From contig JAIRLP010000075.1 of assembly GCA_031259365.1 (NCBI GenBank), forward strand, positions 1 through 6,114: 6,114 nucleotides of DNA. The letters run 5' to 3'. The notes below the pieces were generated by a model. The model did not search any database, was not told the DNA's origin, and saw only the letters and a list, made by a program, of their open reading frames with translations. Made by a program: the position numbers and the translations under genes. This document shows, piece after piece, positions 1 through 5,432 of this stretch. The stretch's first letter is position 1. Every line of letters starts with the position of its first letter. This DNA comes from Rickettsiales bacterium. Its GTDB lineage: Bacteria > Pseudomonadota > Alphaproteobacteria > Rs-D84.

Positions 1-389
1 TTAACAGGTTGTAATCCCATACGCCAGAATGCCCAGCCATAAATTGGAATCCACATCAATTCACGTTTAATGATAAAGAATGAATTTGGAATATGTGTTG
101 TCAGGATCGCAATTTCCAAAATCGATTGATGTTTTGCGGCGATAATAGCCTTGCCATCCAAGCGATCGTTTTCATTTGGTTTTACAGGCACACCATTTTC
201 TTCTTTTGGTGGATAATGAATTTTATATTTAATGCCAGCAATAACCCGTGCCCACAACAACACCCCCCAAGCGTCAGCCAACACAAATGTGCGGCATAAT
301 CTTTTTGATATCAATGACGCCAACAATAATGGTGACCAAGCAATAAACCAAACAGCCAAAACAAATTTAAACAATATTGTTCTAATCAT
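1..389 (-). CDS. plsC: PlsC-type 1-acylglycerol-3-phosphate acyltransferase, N-terminal part (3' end outside window)
   Basis: Partial gene: 129 residues are readable from the ATG at 389 to the window edge. Enzymes of this family transfer an acyl chain to lysophosphatidic acid at the inner membrane to make phosphatidic acid. Residues 5-27 are a hydrophobic membrane segment. KHQSILE (residues 86-92) is the acyltransferase block I, with catalytic His87 and an acidic residue five positions on; here it is Glu92 (HX4E) rather than the textbook Asp, a variant I recall from alphaproteobacterial members. FFIIKRELMWIPIYGW (104-119) is block II, which ends in the usual aromatic/Gly pattern. An AGGGA Shine-Dalgarno lies 5 bases before the ATG. 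It is the last visible gene of the ftsE-ftsX-DUF218-plsC operon, 31 bases after the DUF218 stop. The family is usually about 230-260 residues, so roughly half is missing. No frameshift is seen in the visible part. Confidence 0.88.
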   Translation of the reverse strand, partial: MIRTILFKFVLAVWFIAWSPLLLASLISKRLCRTFVLADAWGVLLWARVIAGIKYKIHYPPKEENGVPVKPNENDRLDGKAIIAAKHQSILEIAILTTHIPNSFFIIKRELMWIPIYGWAFWRMGLQPV

Positions 390-420
390 AAATTTCCCTT
401 TATCTTTTTATTTATGTTCT

Positions 421-930
421 TTATTTACTTTCTTTAAATCCGATCAAAGTACCAACGTACTTGATATATTCAGTCGTCCAACGTTCTAACCTTTTTGCAA
501 CGGGCATCCCTGTCAAAGGGGCAGGGCAAGCCACAATTTCAATGTCAGGCAGTTCAGATCGGACTAAATATTTCGCGCGGTTGAAATGGTCCACGGTGGT
601 AAGCAAAACAATTCGATCCAGACCTTGAACATCCGCAATACGTTTAATAGCCAACGCATTCTGATATGTTGATTTTGAATCAGATTCAATAATAACACGA
701 TCCGATTTGTAATTACTGGACGCACCGGCGCCAATGATGTACATGGTAGCTTTTGGATCCTTGCGTATTTTGCGCGTTGCAAATGGAATCCTGCGTGCGT
801 CGCCTGTTAATACAAAAATGCTGTCGTCTGGTAATATTGTTGCGCAACGTGTCGGTGCGGTCGATTTAAAAACCGCGCCGCCCAAAATGAACAAGCTTAA
901 TATTAACAAAGACGGGGTAAGCAATCTCAT
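421..930 (-). CDS. YdcF/SanA-like DUF218 membrane-anchored protein
   Basis: 169-residue protein. Residues 2-21 form a hydrophobic signal anchor, so the rest is probably periplasmic. The DUF218 pattern is recognisable: a beta strand with IFVLTGDARRI (38-48), MYIIGAG (63-69), the polar motif IIESDSKSTYQNA (80-92) with its conserved Glu, and IVLLTTVDHFNRAKYLV (107-123). Family members (E. coli YdcF, SanA, ElyC) have been linked to envelope integrity and lipid-carrier use, but the biochemical role is not settled and no substrate can be read from the sequence. The frame stays open to an upstream ATG at 1002, but that start would overlap ftsX by 68 bases and put polar sequence before the anchor. 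The ATG at 930 lies 4 bases after the ftsX stop and puts the hydrophobic segment at the N-terminus. No good Shine-Dalgarno precedes it, so coupling to ftsX translation is likely. Confidence 0.85.
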   Translation of the reverse strand: MRLLTPSLLILSLFILGGAVFKSTAPTRCATILPDDSIFVLTGDARRIPFATRKIRKDPKATMYIIGAGASSNYKSDRVIIESDSKSTYQNALAIKRIADVQGLDRIVLLTTVDHFNRAKYLVRSELPDIEIVACPAPLTGMPVAKRLERWTTEYIKYVGTLIGFKESK

Positions 931-934
931 ATGT

Positions 935-1786
935 CTAGCTGTCTTGTAGAATTTTGCAAGTTGTTTTTTTTGTGATCCGGATAGAAAAGATGATAATGGC
1001 AACAGGCATCAAAATCAAGGCCGTCCATCCGGCGCCGTTTAAACCCATCATTGCCATCAATCCGACGCGCGCGCTGTGTGCCGTGCCCAGAATCAACGCC
1101 AGTATCGGCAGGGCGATAATAAATCCGGCCAAGCCCGCAACAGCGCAGATCTTTGCCACGATGATTTGCATTTGTCTGGCGACAAAAGAATCTTTTGCGC
1201 CGATCTGATTTAAAATTTCCAATTCGCGTCTGTGCAGTAATGCCGTGTTGCGTGCAATATATGAAATACAAACACCGATTGCGCCAACGGTTAACAGTAA
1301 TACCAGACCTGAAATCCAAATCATTTTCCATCCGGCGCTGGTTGAACTTTTTAGTGCAGTCGCATGTGTCAAGAAACGTGCATGTTTTGAAAACTGTTCG
1401 CCAACCGGTTTGATGTCAGATTTCTTTTTAAACCTAACTTCATGCATTTTTGGCAAATAGCTGCCCAATGCGCCACTGCCGCCAGACATCCAAGGACGCA
1501 ACATTTTTTCCATATCAGCCTTGGGAATTTCTGTGACAGATGATAATTTATCGCGGTTATCATTAATAACCTTTTGCACAGCAGCCGAATTATCTTCGGA
1601 CATAATTTGGACAGTTGCATACAGATCCCATTGTGAATTCCAGCGGGCAACGCCTGTGCCGATTGCCAATGCAATTCCCAGTGTTAATACGGCCAAAAAT
1701 GTCAGCAACGACATAATCGCCGTCATAAACAAAGATTGTTCTTTTACAAGTGAAAATACCAAAGGAGTTTTTTTAAACATTTGCAT
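935..1786 (-). CDS. ftsX: Cell-division protein FtsX (membrane subunit of FtsEX)
   Basis: 283 residues with the FtsX layout: short cytoplasmic N-terminus, TM1 about 22-46, an extracytoplasmic domain about 47-152, TM2 about 153-177, TM3 about 212-234 and TM4 about 251-270. The conserved HRRELEILNQIGA (185-197) after TM2 matches the cytoplasmic segment that contacts the ATPase in FtsX proteins. The extracytoplasmic domain contains MLRPWMSGGSGALGSYLP (95-112), resembling the alphaproteobacterial 'PW-G...LP' stretch; this domain recruits and activates periplasmic peptidoglycan hydrolases or their activators. The start at 1786 is preferred because GGGGGTGA, formed by the last ftsE codons, sits as a Shine-Dalgarno about 6 bases upstream; a second ATG two codons later is a weaker option. 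The gene starts 2 bases beyond the ftsE stop codon, which fits tight translational coupling of the two subunits. Confidence 0.93.
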   Translation of the reverse strand: MQMFKKTPLVFSLVKEQSLFMTAIMSLLTFLAVLTLGIALAIGTGVARWNSQWDLYATVQIMSEDNSAAVQKVINDNRDKLSSVTEIPKADMEKMLRPWMSGGSGALGSYLPKMHEVRFKKKSDIKPVGEQFSKHARFLTHATALKSSTSAGWKMIWISGLVLLLTVGAIGVCISYIARNTALLHRRELEILNQIGAKDSFVARQMQIIVAKICAVAGLAGFIIALPILALILGTAHSARVGLMAMMGLNGAGWTALILMPVAIIIFSIRITKKTTCKILQDS

Positions 1787-1788
1787 AT

Positions 1789-2583
1789 CTATTCACCCCC
1801 GATTTCATCAAATTGTTTGGACAATTCTGAAAAATAGTTTTGTGGTTTTGGACCTTTCCAGACTTTTTTGGTATCAGCGTCAGGGGCGGTGGTTGTCCCT
1901 TTTTCTTTGCCGACAAAACTGACCTTGTGGTTTTCAACGCGGATCACAGGGAATTTATAATTATCCATCAGCTTTTGACTGTGGGTTGCCAAAATGATTG
2001 TTGTGCCAAAACTTTTGTTCATCTGAATAAACAGTTCCATCAGCCGGGATGCGTTTTCATCGTCCAAGTTGCCTGTTGGTTCGTCGGCCAGCAAGATTTC
2101 AGGTTGCACGATAATTGCGCGTGCAACAGATACGCGCTGCTGTTGGCCGCCGGACAAAGATCTGGGGTCTGCATCTGCATATTTACCCAGTCCAACCCAT
2201 TCCAAAAACTTTGTTACCAGTTTTTTTGTCTTATCTTCTGGTATGCCGCGCACACGCAACGGCAGTGCCACATTATCAAAGACTGATAAATGTGACAGCA
2301 ATGAATATTCTTGAAAAACGATAGCCATCTTGCGACGCAGGTCTGTGATATCGTCGCGGGATAAATCGGTTGTGGATTTTCCAAACAATTTAATTTGGCC
2401 ACGGCTTTGTTTGTGCAACTGATAGATCAGTCGCAGCAAAGTTGTTTTACCGGCGCCAGATGCACCTGATAAAAAATAAAATGCGCCTTTGCTGATGTTA
2501 AAGGACACATCAGACAAAACTTCACGCCCGCGATCATAAGATGCGGCGACGTTTGCGAAAGAAATTGCGGTATTGTTTTCCAT
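1789..2583 (-). CDS. ftsE: Cell-division ATP-binding protein FtsE
   Basis: 264-residue ABC ATPase with all catalytic motifs: Walker A GASGAGKT (40-47), Q-loop Gln91 in VFQEYSLL, signature LSGGQQQR (143-150), Walker B ILLADEP (163-169) with catalytic Glu168, D-loop GNLD (171-174) and switch His201. With FtsX it forms the FtsEX complex, which uses cytoplasmic ATP hydrolysis to control septal peptidoglycan hydrolysis. Adjacency to ftsX separates it from similar MacB/LolD-type ATPases. The ABC core ends near residue 222, the usual FtsE length; about 42 further residues follow, mostly polar and charged, ending in PKPQNYFSELSKQFDEIGGE. No ATG, GTG or TTG occurs between the upstream in-frame stop (2668-2670) and the ATG at 2583, which fixes the start. 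The ribosome binding site is poor: the closest AGG is about 15 bases upstream. Confidence 0.95.
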   Translation of the reverse strand: MENNTAISFANVAASYDRGREVLSDVSFNISKGAFYFLSGASGAGKTTLLRLIYQLHKQSRGQIKLFGKSTTDLSRDDITDLRRKMAIVFQEYSLLSHLSVFDNVALPLRVRGIPEDKTKKLVTKFLEWVGLGKYADADPRSLSGGQQQRVSVARAIIVQPEILLADEPTGNLDDENASRLMELFIQMNKSFGTTIILATHSQKLMDNYKFPVIRVENHKVSFVGKEKGTTTAPDADTKKVWKGPKPQNYFSELSKQFDEIGGE

Positions 2584-2660
2584 AAGTAGACAATATAAAC
2601 CTGTTTTTATTTTGTTTTGTTCGCGGGAAAATTGGCGGACGACAAACAGTCTTGTGCCGG

Positions 2661-2675
2661 ATGTATATTATACAT
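2661..2675. repeat. Palindrome ATGTAT-N3-ATACAT over the ftsE -10 box
   Basis: Six-base arms 2661-2666 and 2670-2675 are exact reverse complements around a 3-base centre, and the minus-strand TATAAT lies within. This could be an operator, but TA-rich -10 regions make short palindromes easily by chance. Confidence 0.4.
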
Positions 2676-2697
2676 TCAAACAAAAGCATGCAGTCAG
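2667..2697 (-). promoter_or_regulatory. Candidate promoter of the ftsE-ftsX operon
   Basis: Read on the minus strand, a perfect TATAAT lies at 2672-2667. A weak -35 (CTGACT, 2697-2692) lies 19 bases upstream. Initiation near 2660 would give a leader of about 75 bases before ftsE. The -10 box sits inside a palindrome (2661-2675), a placement that could serve a repressor. The -35 and spacing are poor, so this is tentative. Confidence 0.35.
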
Positions 2698-2764
2698 ATG
2701 TTAATTTAACCCGAACCCTTTGGGGCAACACTAAATTATCCCATATTCTTCTTAATTTTTCAAT

Positions 2765-2781
2765 CCAATATTGTATATTGG
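2765..2781. repeat. Palindrome CCAATAT-TGT-ATATTGG
   Basis: Exact 7-base arms (2765-2771 and 2775-2781) around TGT. It lies in the ftsE-pal gap, about 180 bases upstream of ftsE. No T-run follows directly on either strand, so it does not look like an intrinsic terminator; a protein-binding site is possible but unproven. Confidence 0.45.
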
Positions 2782-2795
2782 TTTAAAAAATTACT

Positions 2796-2844
2796 TGAAC
2801 CTGAAATAATTTTTTTGTTGCAAAACAATATAAAAACAGGTTCA
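2796..2844. repeat. Inverted repeat TGAACCTG ... CAGGTTCA
   Basis: Exact 8-base arms 2796-2803 and 2837-2844 enclose 33 AT-rich bases that themselves contain a TTGTT/AACAA pairing (around 2815-2828). A transcript would form a hairpin of about 49 bases. Its right arm overlaps the right arm of the 32-base inverted duplication. Function is unknown. Confidence 0.45.
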
Positions 2845-2898
2845 TATCGTCTGAATAGTATTAGAAAAACACCAAATGGTCAAGTCCCAGATATTTAA

Positions 2899-2918
2899 AA
2901 ACCGGCATGCGCCGGTTT
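2899..2918 (-). terminator. Intrinsic terminator of pal, possibly bidirectional
   Basis: An exact 8-base GC-rich stem (2899-2906 with 2911-2918) with a 4-base loop begins 5 bases beyond the pal stop codon. On the minus strand the stem runs into TTTTT. On the plus strand it is followed by TTTAATTTTTATTTT, an equally good or better T-rich tail, although no plus-strand gene is seen ending here. Confidence 0.75.
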
Positions 2919-2923
2919 AATTT

Positions 2924-3328
2924 TTATTTTGAAACACGTGTTGTCGCATTTCGGTTTTTTGCCCAGACTTCTTCGCCTGTGCCTTTGACCTGCGGCTTTT
3001 CTTTGCCATAAGAAATGGTTTTAACGCGGGTTGATTCAATACCGTCTTTGGTCAAAACGTGTGCGGCGTTTCCAGCACGCAATGCGCCCAATGCCAAGTT
3101 GTATTCTGTTGAACCGCGTTCGTCACAATGGCCCTCGATCACAATGTTGGTATCTTTGTGATTCTTCATATACAAAGACTGGCCCAATAAGTTGTTTTTT
3201 GCCGTCCCAGAAATTTCAGCTGAATCAAAAGCAAAATATGCTTTCTGACCATCCAATTCTTTTGGTTCGCGCACGCCACCACAAGCAGCCAGTGCCAAAA
3301 CAAGAGTTAAAAATAGTAATTTTTTCAT
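2924..3328 (-). CDS. pal: Peptidoglycan-associated lipoprotein Pal
   Basis: 134-residue lipoprotein. MKKLLFLTLVLALAAC is a lipoprotein signal with lipobox LAAC, lipidated Cys16 and Gly at +2, consistent with outer-membrane sorting. From about residue 28 an OmpA-like peptidoglycan-binding domain follows: YFAFDSAEIS (31-40), then GHCDERGSTEYNLALGALRA (66-85), carrying the conserved Asp and Arg that hold the diaminopimelate stem peptide, then TISYGKEKP (104-112) and WAKNRNATTRV (122-132). Pal anchors the outer membrane to peptidoglycan and works with TolB and TolQRA during constriction. The start at 3328 is chosen over an in-frame ATG at 3376 because it gives a proper signal peptide and has AAGGA about 9 bases upstream. 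It is somewhat short for the family because the linker after the Cys is brief. No tolB or cpoB/ybgF neighbours are seen. Confidence 0.95.
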   Translation of the reverse strand: MKKLLFLTLVLALAACGGVREPKELDGQKAYFAFDSAEISGTAKNNLLGQSLYMKNHKDTNIVIEGHCDERGSTEYNLALGALRAGNAAHVLTKDGIESTRVKTISYGKEKPQVKGTGEEVWAKNRNATTRVSK

Positions 3329-3366
3329 GATTATAATCCTTAAGTTTTGGAAGTCCCTTCCTTTAT

Positions 3367-3396
3367 AAACTAGCAAATTTAAGAAAAAGAAGTCAA
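3367..3396 (-). promoter_or_regulatory. Candidate pal promoter
   Basis: On the minus strand TTGACT (3396-3391) matches the -35 consensus at 5 of 6 positions. A weak -10, TAGTTT (3372-3367), follows after 18 bases. Transcription would begin near 3360, giving a leader of about 32 bases before pal. Confidence 0.5.
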
Positions 3397-3412
3397 TAGC
3401 TAATTTAGGGTT

Positions 3413-3441
3413 TTGCGAGGAGGGGTATTTTATGTTATACT
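3413..3441 (+). promoter_or_regulatory. Candidate promoter of the outer-membrane barrel gene
   Basis: TTGCGA (3413-3418), a 17-base spacer and TATACT (3436-3441) form a reasonable sigma-70 promoter reading towards the gene at 3470. It is divergent from, and does not overlap, the proposed pal promoter. A strong Shine-Dalgarno, GGAGG at 3455-3459, follows 10 bases before the start codon. Confidence 0.55.
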
Positions 3442-3469
3442 TAAGTAAAATTTTGGAGGAAAAAGTATC

Positions 3470-4183
3470 ATGAAAAAAATGACATCTGCATTATTGCTGG
3501 TTGGTTTGACCGTATCCGTGGCCGAAGCTGCGCCAAGCCACGTAAGACGTGATGGGGCCAATGGTTACAACGTTACATATAATTACACGGATAAAGAAAA
3601 GAATGGTTGGTATGGAACGATTCGAGCTCAATTAAACTTTTTGAATTGGAAGAACACTTATTATTCTGATGACGTCGGTTACAAAGGCGAAGATAAATAT
3701 TCTTTTGAACCTGTATTTGGTGGCAGCTTGGCCGTTGGTAAAAAGTTTGGTTATTTTTGGCGTGGTGAATTAGAACTGGGATATGGTGGTCAATTTTCTG
3801 ATAGTGGTCAGGGTTTTGAATTTAAATTCTCTACACCTTATGCTTTGGTAAATGCTTATTATGATTTTAACAGCGGATTGTATTTGGGTGGTGGTCTGGG
3901 TGCTGCGATGCCAATGCAAAAACTTTCTTGGTCAGGCTTCAAAGATGGCGATCTTGATAAGATGGGCTTTTCACCAATGGCGGGTCTGATGTTTGGTTAT
4001 ACTCATAAGCTGGATGATAGTTTTGTGATTGATCTACGTTATCGTATCGCAGGATGGAACGGTATCAAAGACAGCGGAATATTTGTAGAGGATGTTGCGC
4101 CTTATGCAGAACATTATTTAGAAACAAAAATCGGTTTGGTTCTGGAAAATTCTGTATCTGTTGGTCTTAGATACGAATTCTAG
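3470..4183 (+). CDS. Outer-membrane beta-barrel protein (opacity/OmpA-barrel-like)
   Basis: 237 residues. Residues 1-20 are a Sec signal peptide with an AEA|APS cleavage site. The mature part alternates polar and hydrophobic residues in segments that fit about eight transmembrane strands: near 46-60, 80-92, 94-107, 115-131, 136-148, 166-178, 183-196 and 215-237. The protein ends in LRYEF; a C-terminal Phe with alternating hydrophobics is the usual signal for the BAM assembly machine. Phrases such as ALVNAYYDFNSGLYLGGGLGAA and PMAGLMFGYTHKLDDSFVIDLRYR resemble small OMP_b-brl surface antigens of Alphaproteobacteria. No extra periplasmic domain follows, so it is barrel-only. It starts a plus-strand block divergent from pal, and no terminator is visible after it. 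The role (adhesin, structural barrel, or partner of the fibre-like proteins downstream) cannot be read from sequence. Confidence 0.85.
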   Translation: MKKMTSALLLVGLTVSVAEAAPSHVRRDGANGYNVTYNYTDKEKNGWYGTIRAQLNFLNWKNTYYSDDVGYKGEDKYSFEPVFGGSLAVGKKFGYFWRGELELGYGGQFSDSGQGFEFKFSTPYALVNAYYDFNSGLYLGGGLGAAMPMQKLSWSGFKDGDLDKMGFSPMAGLMFGYTHKLDDSFVIDLRYRIAGWNGIKDSGIFVEDVAPYAEHYLETKIGLVLENSVSVGLRYEF

Positions 4184-4194
4184 AAAAAAGATTG

Positions 4195-4224
4195 TTGACG
4201 CGATTCGGCAAAGTATGATAGTAT
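4195..4224 (+). promoter_or_regulatory. Candidate promoter of the collagen-like protein gene
   Basis: TTGACG (4195-4200) and TAGTAT (4219-4224), 18 bases apart, lie just after the barrel gene stop. Initiation near 4231 would leave only about 10 bases of leader, so the -10 assignment is doubtful. Read-through from the barrel gene is an alternative because no terminator separates them. Confidence 0.35.
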
Positions 4225-4239
4225 TGTGAATAGAGAGAT

Positions 4240-5418
4240 ATGATGAAAAGTGTAAAAATATCAAGATTGTCAGTTGTTTGCGTGTTATGCGCGGCTGGTT
4301 TGTCACCTGTGTTTGCCGCATCATCTGTAAGAAATTTGGGTGGAAGCGGCACTTACAGCAGCGCATCAAACGCCGCCGCCGCAAGATCCGGTTCCGCTGC
4401 TATTAATTCAGCAAGGGCTGGTTCGGTCAGGGCAACAACAGGTTCCACGGCAAAGGCTGTGGGATCCACGGGCGCTTCTGCTGGAAGTGCGCGCACTGCT
4501 TCTAATACGGCCAGATTATCAGTGGGATCTTATTTGCAAGGCGGCAAGACTATCCAAGGCGGCAGTTCTATTAAATCACAAAATCCAGCTTCCAGCAGTT
4601 CAACCAGCAACAACAATAACAGCAACACTGTTATTCAGGAACAGGTTGATCAGATCCGTGTGACCATCGATGCATTGCAAGATGCCGATAGTGAAAGATA
4701 CACAATAAGTGAAACGGATGATCTGTTGGATAACAAACAGGATATCTTGGTTGCCGGTGACGGTATTGATATTACTGACGGCGTTATTTCTGCAATTGTT
4801 GTCGATGGCAAGCAAGTTTTATTGCAATCTGACGGCACACATATTCAGTGGAAGTATGATGATGTGTCCGGTGCTTGGCAAGATTTGGTTGCGCTGGCAG
4901 ATCTGCAAGGTCCGCAGGGTATCCAAGGTCAAAAGGGTGACAAAGGTGATACCGGTGACGCAGCTAATCTGACGGATTATTCAACCACGGCAGAAATTCT
5001 GACATTGATTCAGAATGCGATTAATTTGTCTTCTACAAATTATGCGACCGTCGCGCAAGGTGGCAAAGCAGATACCGCTGTTCAACCGGAAGACCTGACG
5101 GCTTACGCGACAAAAACAGAAGTTACCAATGCTGTTAATAACGCGATTACAAATGTAAATGTAGAATTGACAGATTACACAAAAACAGACGATTTAGGCG
5201 CGCTGGCTTTGAAAAATACAGTCGCCACGGCAGATATCAATGATGCCAATGTGACCAAGGCTAAATTGGCTGCCGATGTTCAAACTTCATTAGGTTTGGC
5301 TGATACGGCGTTGCAGCCTGGTGATGCGCCGGATGTTTCTGGTGCGCCTAGTGACGGTTCAGATTATGTGCTGGTTATGAATAGTGGTACGGAAACTTGG
5401 CTCAAGGTTGCGTACTAA
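4240..5418 (+). CDS. Secreted modular protein: Ala/Ser-rich region, collagen-like triplets and tail-fibre-like repeats
   Basis: 392 residues, family not named. Residues 1-26 are a Sec signal peptide (VFA|AS). Residues 27-128 are low complexity, rich in Ala, Ser, Gly and Thr with scattered Arg and Lys, ending in an Asn run (124-128). Residues 129-165 are more polar and may be helical. Residues 180-220 contain IQWKYDDVSGAWQDLV, a module often found next to collagen repeats in phage tail-fibre-like and bacterial collagen-like proteins. Residues 224-241 are six Gly-X-Y triplets from GPQ to GDA. After that come modules shared with the next gene: YSTT (247-250), GGKADTAVQPEDL (274-286), ATKTEVTNAV (290-299), LALKNTVATADI (322-333) and NVTKAKLAADVQTSLGLADTALQPGD (337-362). 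The C-terminus ends in WLKVAY. This suggests an exported, possibly trimeric surface fibre. Two consecutive ATGs (4240 and 4243) could start it; the purine-rich AGAGAGA upstream is a weak ribosome site. Confidence 0.8.
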   Translation: MMKSVKISRLSVVCVLCAAGLSPVFAASSVRNLGGSGTYSSASNAAAARSGSAAINSARAGSVRATTGSTAKAVGSTGASAGSARTASNTARLSVGSYLQGGKTIQGGSSIKSQNPASSSSTSNNNNSNTVIQEQVDQIRVTIDALQDADSERYTISETDDLLDNKQDILVAGDGIDITDGVISAIVVDGKQVLLQSDGTHIQWKYDDVSGAWQDLVALADLQGPQGIQGQKGDKGDTGDAANLTDYSTTAEILTLIQNAINLSSTNYATVAQGGKADTAVQPEDLTAYATKTEVTNAVNNAITNVNVELTDYTKTDDLGALALKNTVATADINDANVTKAKLAADVQTSLGLADTALQPGDAPDVSGAPSDGSDYVLVMNSGTETWLKVAY

Positions 5419-5432
5419 ATAGAATTGCCGCG

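Larger units (their letters stand above)
2588..2852. repeat. Imperfect inverted duplication with 32-base arms (2588-2619 and 2821-2852)
   Basis: The minus-strand sequence of 2619-2588 and the plus-strand sequence of 2821-2852 align without gaps at 29 of 32 bases; both contain ATAAAAACAGGTT followed by ATAT and GTCT. The arms face each other across 201 bases, giving a 265-base unit. The left arm ends 4 bases before the ftsE start codon, so it forms part of the ftsE leader. No ORF worth calling lies between the arms. It could be a MITE-like remnant, a duplicated leader, or a diverged regulatory repeat. I see no convincing target-site duplication at the outer ends. Confidence 0.6.
2584..2923. 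other. 340-base non-coding interval between ftsE and pal
   Basis: No credible gene is found here on either strand. Contents from left to right: ftsE leader and left arm of the inverted duplication (2588-2619); candidate ftsE promoter with a palindrome (2661-2697); a small CCC-TTT-GGGG motif near 2716-2726; a 7-base-arm palindrome (2765-2781); 8-base arms 2796-2803 and 2837-2844; the right arm of the duplication (2821-2852); and the pal terminator (2899-2918). The stretch is very AT-rich after 2730. No tRNA or known structured RNA is recognised. Confidence 0.75.

Noticed and set aside
93..489. Plus-strand reading frames at 93-299 and 232-489
   Set aside because: They run antisense to the PlsC and DUF218 genes, have no ribosome sites or recognisable domains, and are explained as shadows of those genes.
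931..1002. Extended N-terminus for the DUF218 protein from the ATG at 1002
   Set aside because: It would overlap ftsX by 68 bases and place about 24 polar residues before the signal anchor; the ATG at 930, 4 bases after the ftsX stop, is the more natural start.
1840..2286. A 148-residue plus-strand reading frame opposite ftsE
   Set aside because: Cys/Phe-rich composition typical of antisense frames; the minus strand here encodes all ABC ATPase motifs without interruption.
2534..2731. A 65-residue minus-strand frame overlapping the ftsE start
   Set aside because: No ribosome site, no recognisable sequence, and it runs through the inverted duplication and into ftsE in another frame.
2765..2781. 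The CCAATAT palindrome as an intrinsic terminator
   Set aside because: The stem is AT-rich and short, and no T-run follows immediately on either strand.
3329..3376. Sixteen extra N-terminal residues on Pal from the ATG at 3376
   Set aside because: They would precede and spoil a textbook lipoprotein signal peptide; the start at 3328 has AAGGA upstream, and the proposed promoter would begin transcription after 3376.
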